64,000 bases of DNA. Origin: Methylocaldum sp. 14B. Its GTDB lineage: Bacteria; Pseudomonadota; Gammaproteobacteria; Methylococcales; Methylococcaceae. The stretch spans positions 124,001 through 188,000 of the forward strand of contig NZ_MSCV01000001.1 of the NCBI RefSeq assembly GCF_002005105.1. Reading direction: 5' to 3'. Numbering within the stretch: position 1 is the first letter of the stretch; every line of letters begins with the position of its first letter. This document shows, one piece after another, positions 8,524 to 17,229 of this stretch. The translations under genes and the position numbers were made by a program. The notes under the pieces were generated by a model, which was not told where the DNA came from, searched no databases, and saw nothing but the letters and a program-made list of their open reading frames with translations.

Positions 8524-9099
8524 ATGAATTTGTTTAATCGCTGGATGTGGTTGCTGCTGGGTGGTGCGCTGCTAATCGCCAGTGATGCAGTCATTTCAGA
8601 GGAGTTTAAAGGAGGGCAGGGCATGTCCATGAAGATCGAATCGTCAGCATTTATGCATAACGGCGATATGCCACAGCGCTTCACTTGTGACGGTCAAGAC
8701 GTGTCGCCGCCGTTGTCCTGGTCCGGGATTCCCGAGGGCGCGAAAAGCTTGGTGTTGATTGTGGACGATCCCGATGCACCGGATCCGAAGGCGCCGAAGA
8801 TGACATGGGTCCACTGGGTGCTCTACAACATTCCGACAAGCTCGAGCGGTTTATCGGAGGGAATTTCGTCGCAGTCTTTGCCCGCCGACACTGCCGAAGG
8901 AGTCAACGATTGGAAGCGGACGGGCTATGGCGGGCCATGCCCGCCAGTAGGGCGGCATCGGTATTTCCATAAGCTTTACGCACTCGATACTGTTTTGTCT
9001 GGACTGCATAAGCCCACGAAAGCCCAGCTCGAAAAAGCCATGCAAGGACATGTTTTGGCGCAGGCCGAGTTGATCGGCGTTTATCAGCGTATTAAATGA
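8524..9099 (+). CDS. YbhB/YbcL family (PEBP-like) protein with signal peptide
   Basis: A 191-residue protein with an N-terminal hydrophobic signal (MWLLLGGALLIASDAVISEE, cleavage near residue 24), so probably periplasmic. The body shows phosphatidylethanolamine-binding-protein motifs: CDGQDVSPPLSW, VDDPDAPDPKAPKMTWVHWVLYNIP, and GYGGPCPPVGRHRYFHKLYALD, which include the conserved Asp, Pro and His of the ligand pocket. The start is supported by AGGAGG upstream. Bacterial members have no firmly established function; some are described as kinase-inhibitor-like. It converges with trkH across a 19-base gap. Confidence 0.9.
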   Translation: MNLFNRWMWLLLGGALLIASDAVISEEFKGGQGMSMKIESSAFMHNGDMPQRFTCDGQDVSPPLSWSGIPEGAKSLVLIVDDPDAPDPKAPKMTWVHWVLYNIPTSSSGLSEGISSQSLPADTAEGVNDWKRTGYGGPCPPVGRHRYFHKLYALDTVLSGLHKPTKAQLEKAMQGHVLAQAELIGVYQRIK

Positions 9100-9118
9100 T
9101 ACTGGCCGACGAATCTTC

Positions 9119-10576
9119 TTATTTTTTCCAGTATGCCGGCGTAAACAAAATCAGCGCCGTAAAAACCTCAATGCGGCCGAGAAACATGGCCAGGGTACAG
9201 GTCCATGTCTGGAAATCCGTTAGCCCCGCGAAATTGCCGGCTGGCCCTACCTGGTTTAGTCCGGGACCCATGTTGTTGATGCAGGCAATGATGGCGGAAA
9301 AGGACGAGACGAAATCTAGGCCACTGATGACCAGCAACAAGGTCAGAATCACGACGCTCATGAAATAGACGAAGATGAATCCGAGTACCGCGAGAATAAT
9401 ATTCGATGGAATGACCATGTTGCCAAGCTTGAGGGGGTTCACGGTCGTGGGATGCGTCAGTATGAGCATCTGCAGCTGACTTTGCTTGACCAGAATTAGG
9501 GTTCTCATCATTTTGATGCCGCCACCGGTGGAGCCGGTGCAGGCTGAGACGGAGCTCAAGAAGAGCATCCATAGCGGCGCAAATAATGGCCATTGGTTGA
9601 AGTCGACGCTGGCGTAGCCACAATCGGTAGCTGCGGAGACCAGATTGAAGCTCGTGTGTCGAAAGGCTGTCCAATAGTCAGCATAAGTACCCTGCTGCCA
9701 AAGATAGAAAGCGACACCCACGCAGCTGGCGATAATCAGGATCAGAAAAGGCGCCACCTCGATATCATGCTTGTAAGGGGCAAAGGTCCTGCTATGGATC
9801 GCCAGGAAGTGCGTGGCAAAATTGATTCCCGCGAGCAGCATGAAAATGGTGAGGACGCCCTCGATTTGCGGCGAATCGAAATAGCCTATGCTGGCATCGT
9901 GTGTTGAAAACCCGCCTAGCCCCATGGCGGAAAAGGCATGACAGATTGCGTCCAGCCAGTTCATCCCAGCTAGTTTGAGCGATCCGATACAGATGACGGT
10001 AATGCCGGCATAAACCAGCCAGAGGTTTTTGGCTGTCTCGGTAATGCGAGGAGTGAGTTTGCTCTCCTTCATGGGGCCTGGGGTCTCGGCCATAAACAAC
10101 TGCCGTCCGCCGACACCGAGTACCGGCAGAATTGCGACAACTAAAACGATGATTCCCATGCCTCCCAGCCATTGAAGTTCGTGTCGCCATAAGTTGATGG
10201 CCGGAGGCAATTCATCCAAACCAGTCAGGATTGTTGCGCCGCTCGTTGTGAGCCCGGACATGGCTTCGAAATAGGCGTCGGTGAATGACAAATCCTTGAG
10301 GTAGGACATCAGAGGAAAGGTCGCGAACGCCGCCATTCCCGTCCAGGCGAGCACCACGAGCAAGAACCCATCCTTGGCTTTCAATTCGCGCTGGAATTTT
10401 CTCGTCGTGAGCCATAAAAGTCCGCCGGCGGCTAGAGTGAGCAGCATGTCTTCGATAAACAACGAAACCGTCCCGTCACGGTAACTTAACGAGGTCAGGA
10501 TAGGTAACGCGTAAGTCACGCTGAAAACCATCAGCATTAGGCCGAAAACTCTAGCGAGGGATAAGAATCGATTCAT
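9119..10576 (-). CDS. trkH: Trk system potassium uptake protein TrkH
   Basis: A 485-residue membrane protein of the SKT/Trk superfamily, close to the 483 residues of E. coli TrkH. Four pore-loop filter regions can be seen: SGLTTSGATIL, SAMGLGGFSTHDAS, SAATDCGYASVDF and NNMGPGLNQVGP, each contributing a filter Gly. About ten hydrophobic spans surround them. TrkH moves K+ into the cell with Na+ or H+ and needs the NAD/ATP-binding regulator TrkA, which is not in this window. Its ATG has only a weak ribosome site. Upstream lie 290 bases without genes. Confidence 0.95.
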   Translation of the reverse strand: MNRFLSLARVFGLMLMVFSVTYALPILTSLSYRDGTVSLFIEDMLLTLAAGGLLWLTTRKFQRELKAKDGFLLVVLAWTGMAAFATFPLMSYLKDLSFTDAYFEAMSGLTTSGATILTGLDELPPAINLWRHELQWLGGMGIIVLVVAILPVLGVGGRQLFMAETPGPMKESKLTPRITETAKNLWLVYAGITVICIGSLKLAGMNWLDAICHAFSAMGLGGFSTHDASIGYFDSPQIEGVLTIFMLLAGINFATHFLAIHSRTFAPYKHDIEVAPFLILIIASCVGVAFYLWQQGTYADYWTAFRHTSFNLVSAATDCGYASVDFNQWPLFAPLWMLFLSSVSACTGSTGGGIKMMRTLILVKQSQLQMLILTHPTTVNPLKLGNMVIPSNIILAVLGFIFVYFMSVVILTLLLVISGLDFVSSFSAIIACINNMGPGLNQVGPAGNFAGLTDFQTWTCTLAMFLGRIEVFTALILFTPAYWKK

Positions 10577-10868
10577 CTGACAAGAACCCTATAACATCAA
10601 ACCAAAGGGTCACTAAAAGAAACTCTCGACCCGCGGTCGAAAGAGCGAGGAATTGCGCTTGTCTGCAATCGATTCCACCTTAGATATCGCTAGATTGACC
10701 CTGAAACATACCTCGATTGGCTGTTTCGTTGAAAGGCGGGAGTTTTGGTGTAAAGCTGACTGAAGGGAGTCAGCCATGGCTGGCGATTGTGTGGAGTATC
10801 GTAGAGCCGTTGATGATGGATTGAGTCGATAGATACAGCATGAGTCAGCCGTTCACGGAAAGCGGGTT
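10577..10868. other. Gene-poor spacer between trkH and tRNA-Leu
   Basis: No convincing open frame on either strand. The only clear structure is a 7-bp hairpin GCTGACT/AGTCAGC at 10755-10774 with loop GAAGGG. No T-run follows. No GacA-type upstream element (TGTAAGN6CTTACA) was seen, so a GacA-controlled small RNA is not supported here. Confidence 0.4.
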
Positions 10869-10956
10869 TGGTGCCTCGGGCCGGAATCGAACCGGCACGC
10901 CGGGTTAGGGCGCGGGATTTTAAGTCCCGTGTGTCTACCTATTCCACCACCGAGGC
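10869..10956 (-). tRNA. tRNA-Leu (anticodon UAA)
   Basis: The minus strand folds as a type II tRNA. Acceptor GCCTCGG pairs with CCGAGGC, followed by discriminator A and an encoded CCA. The anticodon stem CGGGA/TCCCG encloses loop CTTAAAA with anticodon TAA. A long variable arm and the T-loop GGTTCGATTCC complete it. Total 88 nt with CCA. Confidence 0.96.
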
Positions 10957-10972
10957 AAATAGACTTGAATCC

Positions 10973-11620
10973 TCATCGGAGGGGAGTGTCGCTGATAAGG
11001 TCGTATCTTGTCGCTAACCGAGTCAGCTCTACGTCGTTCTTGACAGACAGTTTGTCATACGCCCGATACCGGTATGTATTGACCGTTTTGGGGCTTATCG
11101 TCAGCATGTCCGCCATGTCCTGAATCGACCGGCCTTGAAGTGTCATGATGACGACTTGCAGTTCGCGGTACGATAGATCGTTAAACGGCGACGAGGATTG
11201 ATCGGCCAGTTTGGCCAAGGCCATTTTACTGGCAACGTCCTGACTAAGATATCGTTTGCCCTCGGATACCGTCCGAATAGCATTGATCAACTCGCTGATA
11301 GGACAGCTCTTCGAAACATAGCCGTGAGCGCCCAAATTTAGGAGTTGGTGCGGGAATGGTCCATCAGCATACACACTCAAAGCCACAATTTTCACCAGTG
11401 GATGTTTTTGACTGATCTTTCGGCATGCTTCAATCCCGCCTATACCCGGCATATTGATATCCATAACGATCAAGTCGGGACTCAGCCGGTCAGCTTGCTC
11501 GATGGCCTCTTCGCCCGAGCACGCTATACCGATTACCTTCATGTCCTCGGCTTCGTTCAGTAAGTGCTCGATGCCCGCTCGAACCAGTTCATGATCATCT
11601 ACCAGGAGAATGCCGATCAT
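10973..11620 (-). CDS. gacA: Response regulator GacA/UvrY (LuxR/FixJ family)
   Basis: A 215-residue two-domain regulator. The receiver domain has acidic residues Asp8-Asp9, phospho-acceptor Asp54 (IVMDINMPGIGG), Ser82 and Lys104. The C-terminal HTH contains LSYRELQVVIMTLQGRSIQDMADMLTISPKTVNTYRYRAYDKL, very close to GacA/UvrY, including SPKTVNTYRYR. Partner kinase GacS/BarA is not in the window. In gammaproteobacteria GacA activates CsrA/RsmA-sequestering small RNAs and thereby exoproducts and biofilm traits. The usual downstream uvrC is absent; the gene lies between two tRNA genes. Confidence 0.92.
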   Translation of the reverse strand: MIGILLVDDHELVRAGIEHLLNEAEDMKVIGIACSGEEAIEQADRLSPDLIVMDINMPGIGGIEACRKISQKHPLVKIVALSVYADGPFPHQLLNLGAHGYVSKSCPISELINAIRTVSEGKRYLSQDVASKMALAKLADQSSSPFNDLSYRELQVVIMTLQGRSIQDMADMLTISPKTVNTYRYRAYDKLSVKNDVELTRLATRYDLISDTPLR

Positions 11621-11664
11621 AACGTCAATGGCTAAAACTGGACTAGAGCGCTTACCTTAGAATA

Positions 11665-11754
11665 TGGCGGAGAGGGAGGGATTCGAACCCCCGGACGGGA
11701 TCAACCGTCAACGGTTTTCAAGACCGCCGCTTTAAACCGCTCAGCCACCTCTCC
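11665..11754 (-). tRNA. tRNA-Ser (anticodon UGA)
   Basis: Type II tRNA on the minus strand. Acceptor GGAGAGG pairs with CCTCTCC, then discriminator G and encoded CCA. The anticodon stem GCGGT/ACCGT encloses loop CTTGAAA (anticodon TGA). A long variable arm and the T-arm GGGGGTTCGAATCCC follow. 90 nt with CCA. Confidence 0.96.
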
Positions 11755-11811
11755 TCGATTCATCAAACATTCTCCTATAAGGATAACGTATAAGCCTCTT
11801 CGGTTCTATCT

Positions 11812-12525
11812 TTACGCTTTCCAGAGACATTTCCCGTTGCTTGCCTTATCGATAGCATCAAGTCTGGCGGCATGCGCTTGGAGTTCCGTTTCGCTGCAAC
11901 GGATTATTTTAAGCTGAGGGCGATTTATTGAGAGGGTCAATTTTGGCGTTTGCTGTAATTTGTCCGTACCCTCATCTGTCGATTCCGGCTCCAATACCAG
12001 TAAAGTCTGGCCACCGGTCATGGCGAGATAGACTTCGGCTAGGATCTCGGCATCGAGTAGAGCGCCGTGCAGTTCTCTGTGTCGATTGTCTACACCATAT
12101 CGTTTGCACAATGCGTCCAGATTGTTGCGCTGTCCGGGATGTTTCTTTTTGGCGAGCACCAACGTATCCAGAACGGTGCAATATTCCGCCACGCTGGCAA
12201 AGCCGCTGGATAGCAATTGCAGTTCATGGTTGAGAAAGCCCACATCGAACGGAGCATTGTGGATAACCAGTTCAGCGCCTTTGATATAAGCCAAAAGGTC
12301 CTCGGCGATATCGGCAAAGCGAGGTTTATCGGCTAGAAATTCGGCGCTCAGTCCATGTACCTCAACGGCTCCTGGATCAATGTTCCGCTCTGGATTCAGA
12401 TAGACGTGAAAGCGATTTCCTGTCAGCCTGCGACTGATGAGTTCCACGCAGCCGATTTCAATGATGCGGTGCCCTTCTGCAGGGTCGAGCCCAGTTGTTT
12501 CAGTATCAAGTACGACTTGTCGCAT
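11812..12525 (-). CDS. dnaQ: DNA polymerase III epsilon subunit (3'-5' proofreading exonuclease)
   Basis: A 237-residue DEDDh exonuclease. Exo I is [20 protein letters not shown] (metal ligands Asp7, Glu9). Exo II is [16 protein letters not shown]. Exo III is [24 protein letters not shown] with the catalytic His and Asp. The C-terminal extension beyond residue 180 would bind the polymerase alpha subunit. Its ATG overlaps the 3' end of rnhA by 20 bases, the common dnaQ-rnhA pairing, but here both genes are codirectional, unlike the divergent E. coli pair. Proofreads replication errors in the replisome core. Confidence 0.96.
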   Translation of the reverse strand: MRQVVLDTETTGLDPAEGHRIIEIGCVELISRRLTGNRFHVYLNPERNIDPGAVEVHGLSAEFLADKPRFADIAEDLLAYIKGAELVIHNAPFDVGFLNHELQLLSSGFASVAEYCTVLDTLVLAKKKHPGQRNNLDALCKRYGVDNRHRELHGALLDAEILAEVYLAMTGGQTLLVLEPESTDEGTDKLQQTPKLTLSINRPQLKIIRCSETELQAHAARLDAIDKASNGKCLWKA

Positions 12526-12994
12526 GAATTGTTTTCGCCTGTTCTGGCGCTGTAGGTTCTAACAGTTCGTCTATCCCTCGGTTGGCAAGTGCGTCGGCGC
12601 GCTCATTCTCGATATGCCCAGTGTGTCCCTTTATCCATTTCCACTCGACGCTATGGTCTTGTTGAGCGGCTACGAGACGCTGCCAAAGATCGACGTTCTT
12701 GACCGACTTCTTTGCTGATGTTTTCCACCCTCGTCGGATCCAGTCCGGTAACCACTCGGAAATGCCCTTGAGAACATAAAGAGAATCCGTCGTTATGCAG
12801 ACCTTGCTGGGTCTTTTCAAGGCTTCCAATCCTTTGATTGCCGCCATGAGCTCCATGCGGTTATTCGTAGTGTTGGGCTCTGCTCCGTAGAGCTCCATCT
12901 CTTTGCTTTTGTACTTCAACACTACGCCCCACCCTCCGGGTCCCGGATTGCCGCGGCAAGCGCCATCCGTGTAGATGTTAACTGTGTTAGTCAC
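12506..12994 (-). CDS. rnhA: Ribonuclease HI
   Basis: A 162-residue RNase HI that cuts RNA in RNA-DNA hybrids. Catalytic acids occur in [18 protein letters not shown] (Asp), [10 protein letters not shown] (Glu), CITTDSLYV (Asp) and the [16 protein letters not shown] segment (His and Asp). The GTG at 12992-12994 is chosen because AGAGG precedes it and the product then starts [13 protein letters not shown] as in the family. An upstream in-frame start would add 21 residues overlapping the methyltransferase gene. The C-terminal tail [18 protein letters not shown] is dispensable-looking. Transcribed before dnaQ, overlapping it. Confidence 0.96.
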   Translation of the reverse strand: MTNTVNIYTDGACRGNPGPGGWGVVLKYKSKEMELYGAEPNTTNNRMELMAAIKGLEALKRPSKVCITTDSLYVLKGISEWLPDWIRRGWKTSAKKSVKNVDLWQRLVAAQQDHSVEWKWIKGHTGHIENERADALANRGIDELLEPTAPEQAKTIHATSRT

Positions 12995-13002
12995 GGTGCC
13001 TC

Positions 13003-13734
13003 TTACTGTAAAGTTTCGAGCATGTGGCTGGGCACTAAACCCGGTGCGCTGACCCATTTTGGCGTGATTGGTATCAACGTGTAAGTTCTTTTAACCGCCT
13101 TTATGCCGAATGCGAATGACAGATTAGCGCGAGATTTGCTGAAAAATGAGTTGGGTCTTTGTATCACTTTGGACGACGCAATGCTGAATGCCGCACTGTA
13201 TTCAGCATCGAATTTTAGAAGGCTCAACCAGTCTAATAAGCGGTAGCAGCTGATAAAGTTGAGCTGCCAAAATGATGAGCGTCGCGGAAGATATTGAAGG
13301 ATGCCGTGCACGCTCCAGGGATTAAAGCCAAGGACGAAGAGTCTGCCATTAGGTTTTAGCACGCGTTCAACTTCGTGTAAGACTTCGTGCTTGTTGATTT
13401 CGAAGTCGATGACATGAGGCAAAATTAAGATATCTATGCTTGCGGTCGCGACGGGTAGTGCGTTTGGATACCCCGTGATTACCTGTTTGGTATAAGGCTC
13501 GCCCCGATGCTCAGCGCTAACAAGGACGAAGTTATGAATAAATATTTCATCAATATATAAATTCTCGCATCCTAGTAAGCCGACTTGTAAAATTTTTTGA
13601 TTGTAAGTAGGATTCAGCGAACTTTGGAGGTAGGATGCCTCGATGGTTTGTAGTATTTGCCCTAGGGTTGTGGCGTGATACCACTCCAGAAATACCTGGC
13701 GAGGGTGAGGCGACGGTGTGCGTTTGGTTTTCAT
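13003..13734 (-). CDS. SAM-dependent methyltransferase-like protein (YafS-like)
   Basis: A 243-residue class I methyltransferase fold. Later motifs are clear: [43 protein letters not shown]. The glycine-rich motif I (normally DxGxGxG) is degenerate as [15 protein letters not shown], and the acidic residue is EH in [10 protein letters not shown]. Such proteins lie between gloB and rnhA in many gammaproteobacteria (yafS in E. coli); here gloB is missing and mltD is divergent. Substrate unknown. Eight bases separate it from rnhA, so the three genes form one operon. Confidence 0.8.
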   Translation of the reverse strand: MKTKRTPSPHPRQVFLEWYHATTLGQILQTIEASYLQSSLNPTYNQKILQVGLLGCENLYIDEIFIHNFVLVSAEHRGEPYTKQVITGYPNALPVATASIDILILPHVIDFEINKHEVLHEVERVLKPNGRLFVLGFNPWSVHGILQYLPRRSSFWQLNFISCYRLLDWLSLLKFDAEYSAAFSIASSKVIQRPNSFFSKSRANLSFAFGIKAVKRTYTLIPITPKWVSAPGLVPSHMLETLQ

Positions 13735-13793
13735 TGACTAAACTGCTGGTATGCCGCTATAAATCACCCGAATAGAACTCTGAGGTAGACACG

Positions 13794-15509
13794 ATGAGAC
13801 GGCCAAAACGCGATGTAAAGTTGCTCTGTTATGCATCAGCTTTTGCCTTGTCTCTAAGTGCCTGTACGCATCACGCCGGGAAGACGAAGACGGACAACAG
13901 TTTTACCGACAATTCTCAATCGGCGTCAACGCCGAACAGCAAAAATTCCCGCGTCTTTCATATCTCTAAGAATACCAGCCGCTGGTTTAGGAAAAAGGAC
14001 AAAGCCTCTACCGGTCGTCATAATGGCAAGAGCCTGGCCGAATATGACAGTTTGTGGGATCGATTGTTCGATTCGTACAATTTGCCGCCTGTTGAGCACG
14101 AGGAAATAGATCGTGAACTCGAATGGTTCGTCAATCATCCGACCTACGTGGATCGTGTACAGAAAAGGGCCGAACCTTTTCTCTATTCTATCGTGAAGCA
14201 GTTCGAAAAGAATGATATTCCAGGCGAGTTGGCGCTTTTGCCTGTCATCGAGAGTGCATTCCAGCCTGATGCAGTGTCTCCGGCTAAAGCCGCGGGCCTA
14301 TGGCAATTCATTCCTTCTACCGGGCGGCTTTACGGCTTAAAACAGAGCCGTTCATATGATGGTCGACGTGATGTGTACGCATCAACTCGAGCGGCGATCA
14401 AATATTTGAAGAAACTTCATTCCGATTTTAATGGCGATTGGTTGCTTGCAATAGCGGCTTACAATTGTGGTGAGGGTGCAGTTGCCAGAGCCATTCAGAA
14501 GAACGAGGCCAGAAATAAGCCTACCGATTTCTGGTCGTTGGATTTGCCGGGAGAAACACGCACCTATGTCCCGCGTCTCTTGGCTGTTGCGAAGTTATTC
14601 GCGGAGGCTGAACAGTACGGCATTGACTTACATCACATTCCCAACGAAGCCTTGTTTAAGCCGGTAAAGATAAGCACGCAACTGGACCTGGCGCTCGCGG
14701 CTGATGCGGCCGATATCTCCTTGGACAAGCTTTACGAGTTGAACCCCGGTTTTAAGCGCCAATACGCCGACATCGAAGGCAGTTATAGGTTGTTTATCCC
14801 TGCCGACAAGAAAATCAGCGAATTTAAGCAAGAGTTGGAACGGCTGGCGCAACAAAGCCAACCTCTAGATGGGGGGCGCCCATCGATCGCTGACGAGCTG
14901 ATCGCTGCGCGGGACTCGAAATTGGCAAATGCTGACGTTGCTTGGGAATCCGGCAGGGCACATGGCAGTTACTCCGAAAAGAACGGTAAGTTCCAGAAGG
15001 TGCGAAAAGGCAAATTAGAAGAAAAAGCACGCCGTGGTCGGGGCGTCGTATCTTTTGCGTCCAAGCCTTCTGGCAAAGTAATCGGGAAAATCAGAGGCGG
15101 GGACAGTGTTGCGGCAGTTTCCGCAAAGGGAAAATCTGCTGAGTCTCTAAATAAACGGTCGACTTATACCGTTCAGTCGGGTGACACGCTTTGGTCTATC
15201 GCAAGGAAACATTCCGTTGATGTTGAGCAGTTAGCTAAGTGGAATGGTGTATCGGCAAAGACTGGCGTCAAGGCTGGCCAAAATTTAGTGCTTTGGAACA
15301 AGGACGCCGCCAAGAAGCTGGCAATCGCTAGTTCTGGGATTAAGTCTTCGCAGTCGATTAGTTATACCATTCGGCAAGGCGATACGCTGTTTTCCATCTC
15401 GAAACGATTTAAAGTCAGTGTGGCTGACTTGCGCAAGTGGAATGGTTCTAAGATCGAAAAACACATTCAACCGGGCACAAGTATCATGGTCCAGGTCGAG
15501 AGGGACTAG
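13794..15509 (+). CDS. mltD: Membrane-bound lytic murein transglycosylase D
   Basis: A 571-residue lipoprotein. Signal with lipobox LSAC (Cys near residue 24). The SLT domain covers about residues 130-260, with catalytic Glu153 in LLPVIESAFQPDAVSPAKAAGLWQF and the AAYNCGEGAV motif. Two LysM modules end the protein, at about 455-500 (YTVQSGDTLWSIARKHSV) and 525-570 (YTIRQGDTLFSISKRF). MltD cleaves glycan strands of peptidoglycan to 1,6-anhydromuropeptides, which the AmpG and NagZ proteins encoded elsewhere in this window would recycle. Divergent from the methyltransferase gene; 60 bases between them. Confidence 0.95.
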   Translation: MRRPKRDVKLLCYASAFALSLSACTHHAGKTKTDNSFTDNSQSASTPNSKNSRVFHISKNTSRWFRKKDKASTGRHNGKSLAEYDSLWDRLFDSYNLPPVEHEEIDRELEWFVNHPTYVDRVQKRAEPFLYSIVKQFEKNDIPGELALLPVIESAFQPDAVSPAKAAGLWQFIPSTGRLYGLKQSRSYDGRRDVYASTRAAIKYLKKLHSDFNGDWLLAIAAYNCGEGAVARAIQKNEARNKPTDFWSLDLPGETRTYVPRLLAVAKLFAEAEQYGIDLHHIPNEALFKPVKISTQLDLALAADAADISLDKLYELNPGFKRQYADIEGSYRLFIPADKKISEFKQELERLAQQSQPLDGGRPSIADELIAARDSKLANADVAWESGRAHGSYSEKNGKFQKVRKGKLEEKARRGRGVVSFASKPSGKVIGKIRGGDSVAAVSAKGKSAESLNKRSTYTVQSGDTLWSIARKHSVDVEQLAKWNGVSAKTGVKAGQNLVLWNKDAAKKLAIASSGIKSSQSISYTIRQGDTLFSISKRFKVSVADLRKWNGSKIEKHIQPGTSIMVQVERD

Positions 15510-15551
15510 CAAAAATATCTTGGTTTTGTAAGAGTGCCCTCAAAGTGGAGA

Positions 15552-16928
15552 TCAGGATCGGATCTCCAGCTTTTCCGGCAACGGCACATGGCTGGTAACA
15601 TAACGGTATTTTCCTGAAGCCTCCGGCGGTAGGTTATCCACCGTATTGACCTCTACCCGTACGTCTCGTCCCATCCTGCTCTGCAGCTGTTTCACGATTT
15701 CATCCTTTGCGCTCTCGTGCCAGATGGGGCTTGGAACGACCATAACATCAAGTTGAGTTGTTGATGGTTGAATAATCTTGAATTCGTGAACCCCTTCGAT
15801 TGCACGTAGCACATAGATGACCGCCAGGGCGTGCATGATCGTTCCATCGGGGCGAACTACGAAATCGGTGGTTCTGCCCATGATCTCCGAGATCACATGT
15901 AAGCCACGACCTACGTTGCACAATTCGTCGGTTTGTCGTGCCATATCGCCGGTGCGGTAACGGATAAACGGTTGAGCCTCCGAACATAGGTTTGTGACAA
16001 CAACTTCTCCAATTTCACCGGGGGCGACGGGCATCCCGTTATCGTCCAAAATCTCGACAATGAGGCTTTCGCTGTTAACCAGCATTTGGCCTTGCGGCGA
16101 TTCGAGCGCAATCAACCCACCGTCGCGGCATCCATATTCATTCGATACAGGTTTATCGAAGACTTCCTCGATTAACGCTCTCTGTTCAGGAAATAGGGGC
16201 TCTCCGGTGGTGCACACAACTTTGAGGCGTGACAACTTCGGGACCCTGTTCCGGCTCTTTGCGTAGGATGCCAAGAGACTCAAACTACTCGCGTAGCCAT
16301 AGATGCAGGCGGGATTAAATGATTGAATTATTTTGAGATAATCGCTCATCCTGCTCTCCGACATCTCAAAGGCATTCAGAAGCAATTGATTAAAGAGTCG
16401 ATCCCTTATTTTTTTAACAAGATCTGTTTTATTGAGTTCTACAGGCGCCCCCCATAAAAACACTTCGGGTTCACCAACTTCTATCTTCCACCATCGGCGT
16501 GCGCGCATGCGCGAGGCGGCATCAGCAGCTTGCCGCTTTCTGCCGAAATAAAAGATCAACGGTTGGCCACTTGACCCTCCTGTATTGTAGCGATGCGCGC
16601 CTCCCGGAACGTTTTTCCAAACTATGCGATCTCTGTTAACGGACGCGTCCGCCTTGTTCATTGTCGGCAAGCGGCGAAGATCGTCGAAGGTTAGGTCGCG
16701 ACTGGCGGTTAAGTCGAGGCCCGACGCACGGATTCGTTCCGCATGCCAAGGGCTATGATCATCGGCTATGTGCAACAAGGCCAGCAATTTCTCCATCTGC
16801 ATCCTTTCGACCGCTTCACGCGAAAGCCACTGTGTTTTTTCCAATTCGGCTAGATAGGTAAACGTGGGGCGGCTTACCATCCGTTCATGAACAGGGTAGA
16901 CCAACCATTTGACGAGGTTTGGATGCAT
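15552..16928 (-). CDS. Phenylacetate-CoA ligase / CapK-like adenylate-forming protein
   Basis: A 458-residue member of the PaaK/CapK branch of the ANL superfamily. The phosphate-binding loop is YNTGGSSGQPLIFYFGR (about residues 115-130). Later motifs are VCTTGEPLFPEQR, NEYGCRDGG, EIGEVVVTNL and FIRYRTGDMA. The C-terminal lid includes ISEIMGRTTDFVVRPDGTIMHALAVIYVLRAIEGVHEFKIIQ. True PaaK activates phenylacetate; CapK-like members are found in polysaccharide and PEP-CTERM/exosortase loci with unproven substrates. No paa or eps genes surround it, so I infer an acyl- or aryl-activating enzyme of unknown substrate. Convergent with mltD. Confidence 0.8.
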   Translation of the reverse strand: MHPNLVKWLVYPVHERMVSRPTFTYLAELEKTQWLSREAVERMQMEKLLALLHIADDHSPWHAERIRASGLDLTASRDLTFDDLRRLPTMNKADASVNRDRIVWKNVPGGAHRYNTGGSSGQPLIFYFGRKRQAADAASRMRARRWWKIEVGEPEVFLWGAPVELNKTDLVKKIRDRLFNQLLLNAFEMSESRMSDYLKIIQSFNPACIYGYASSLSLLASYAKSRNRVPKLSRLKVVCTTGEPLFPEQRALIEEVFDKPVSNEYGCRDGGLIALESPQGQMLVNSESLIVEILDDNGMPVAPGEIGEVVVTNLCSEAQPFIRYRTGDMARQTDELCNVGRGLHVISEIMGRTTDFVVRPDGTIMHALAVIYVLRAIEGVHEFKIIQPSTTQLDVMVVPSPIWHESAKDEIVKQLQSRMGRDVRVEVNTVDNLPPEASGKYRYVTSHVPLPEKLEIRS

Positions 16929-17229
16929 CGTAGAAGAGTGCTGTATAGGAGTAATTATTAGTGTGGACTGCCGATTGCTTGCGAATCGCGTCCAAATGCC
17001 CTAAGTGTATAAACACGTTTGGCCTAAAAGTCTCGTGGCCCACCGGATTGCCACGAGAGGTTATTCCGCGTAGGAGCGATTCTTGTAAACCAGGCCAGAG
17101 TGAATGGCAAGCTCTTCTTTTCTCACTAAGCGCATTGACGAATAGTGCCTAATCATAATAGAAACAGAACCTGAGCCGATCGATTCATCGGATAATTGTT
17201 AGTGGCGAATTCTTTCCTTACAGATTTGA
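16929..17229. other. Intergenic spacer with one clear hairpin
   Basis: No credible gene. An 8-bp stem CTCGTGGC/GCCACGAG with a 10-base loop lies at 17032-17057; no T-run follows. A smaller dyad GTGTATAAACAC is at 17006-17017. This is the shared upstream region of two divergent genes. Confidence 0.4.

Noticed and set aside
10755-10774. RsmY/RsmZ-like small RNA near gacA
   Set aside because: Only one GGA-containing hairpin, no repeated GGA motifs and no GacA upstream element.
10869-11754. tRNA genes as integration sites of a genomic island
   Set aside because: No integrase gene or direct repeat of the tRNA ends was seen; the neighbours are ordinary core genes.
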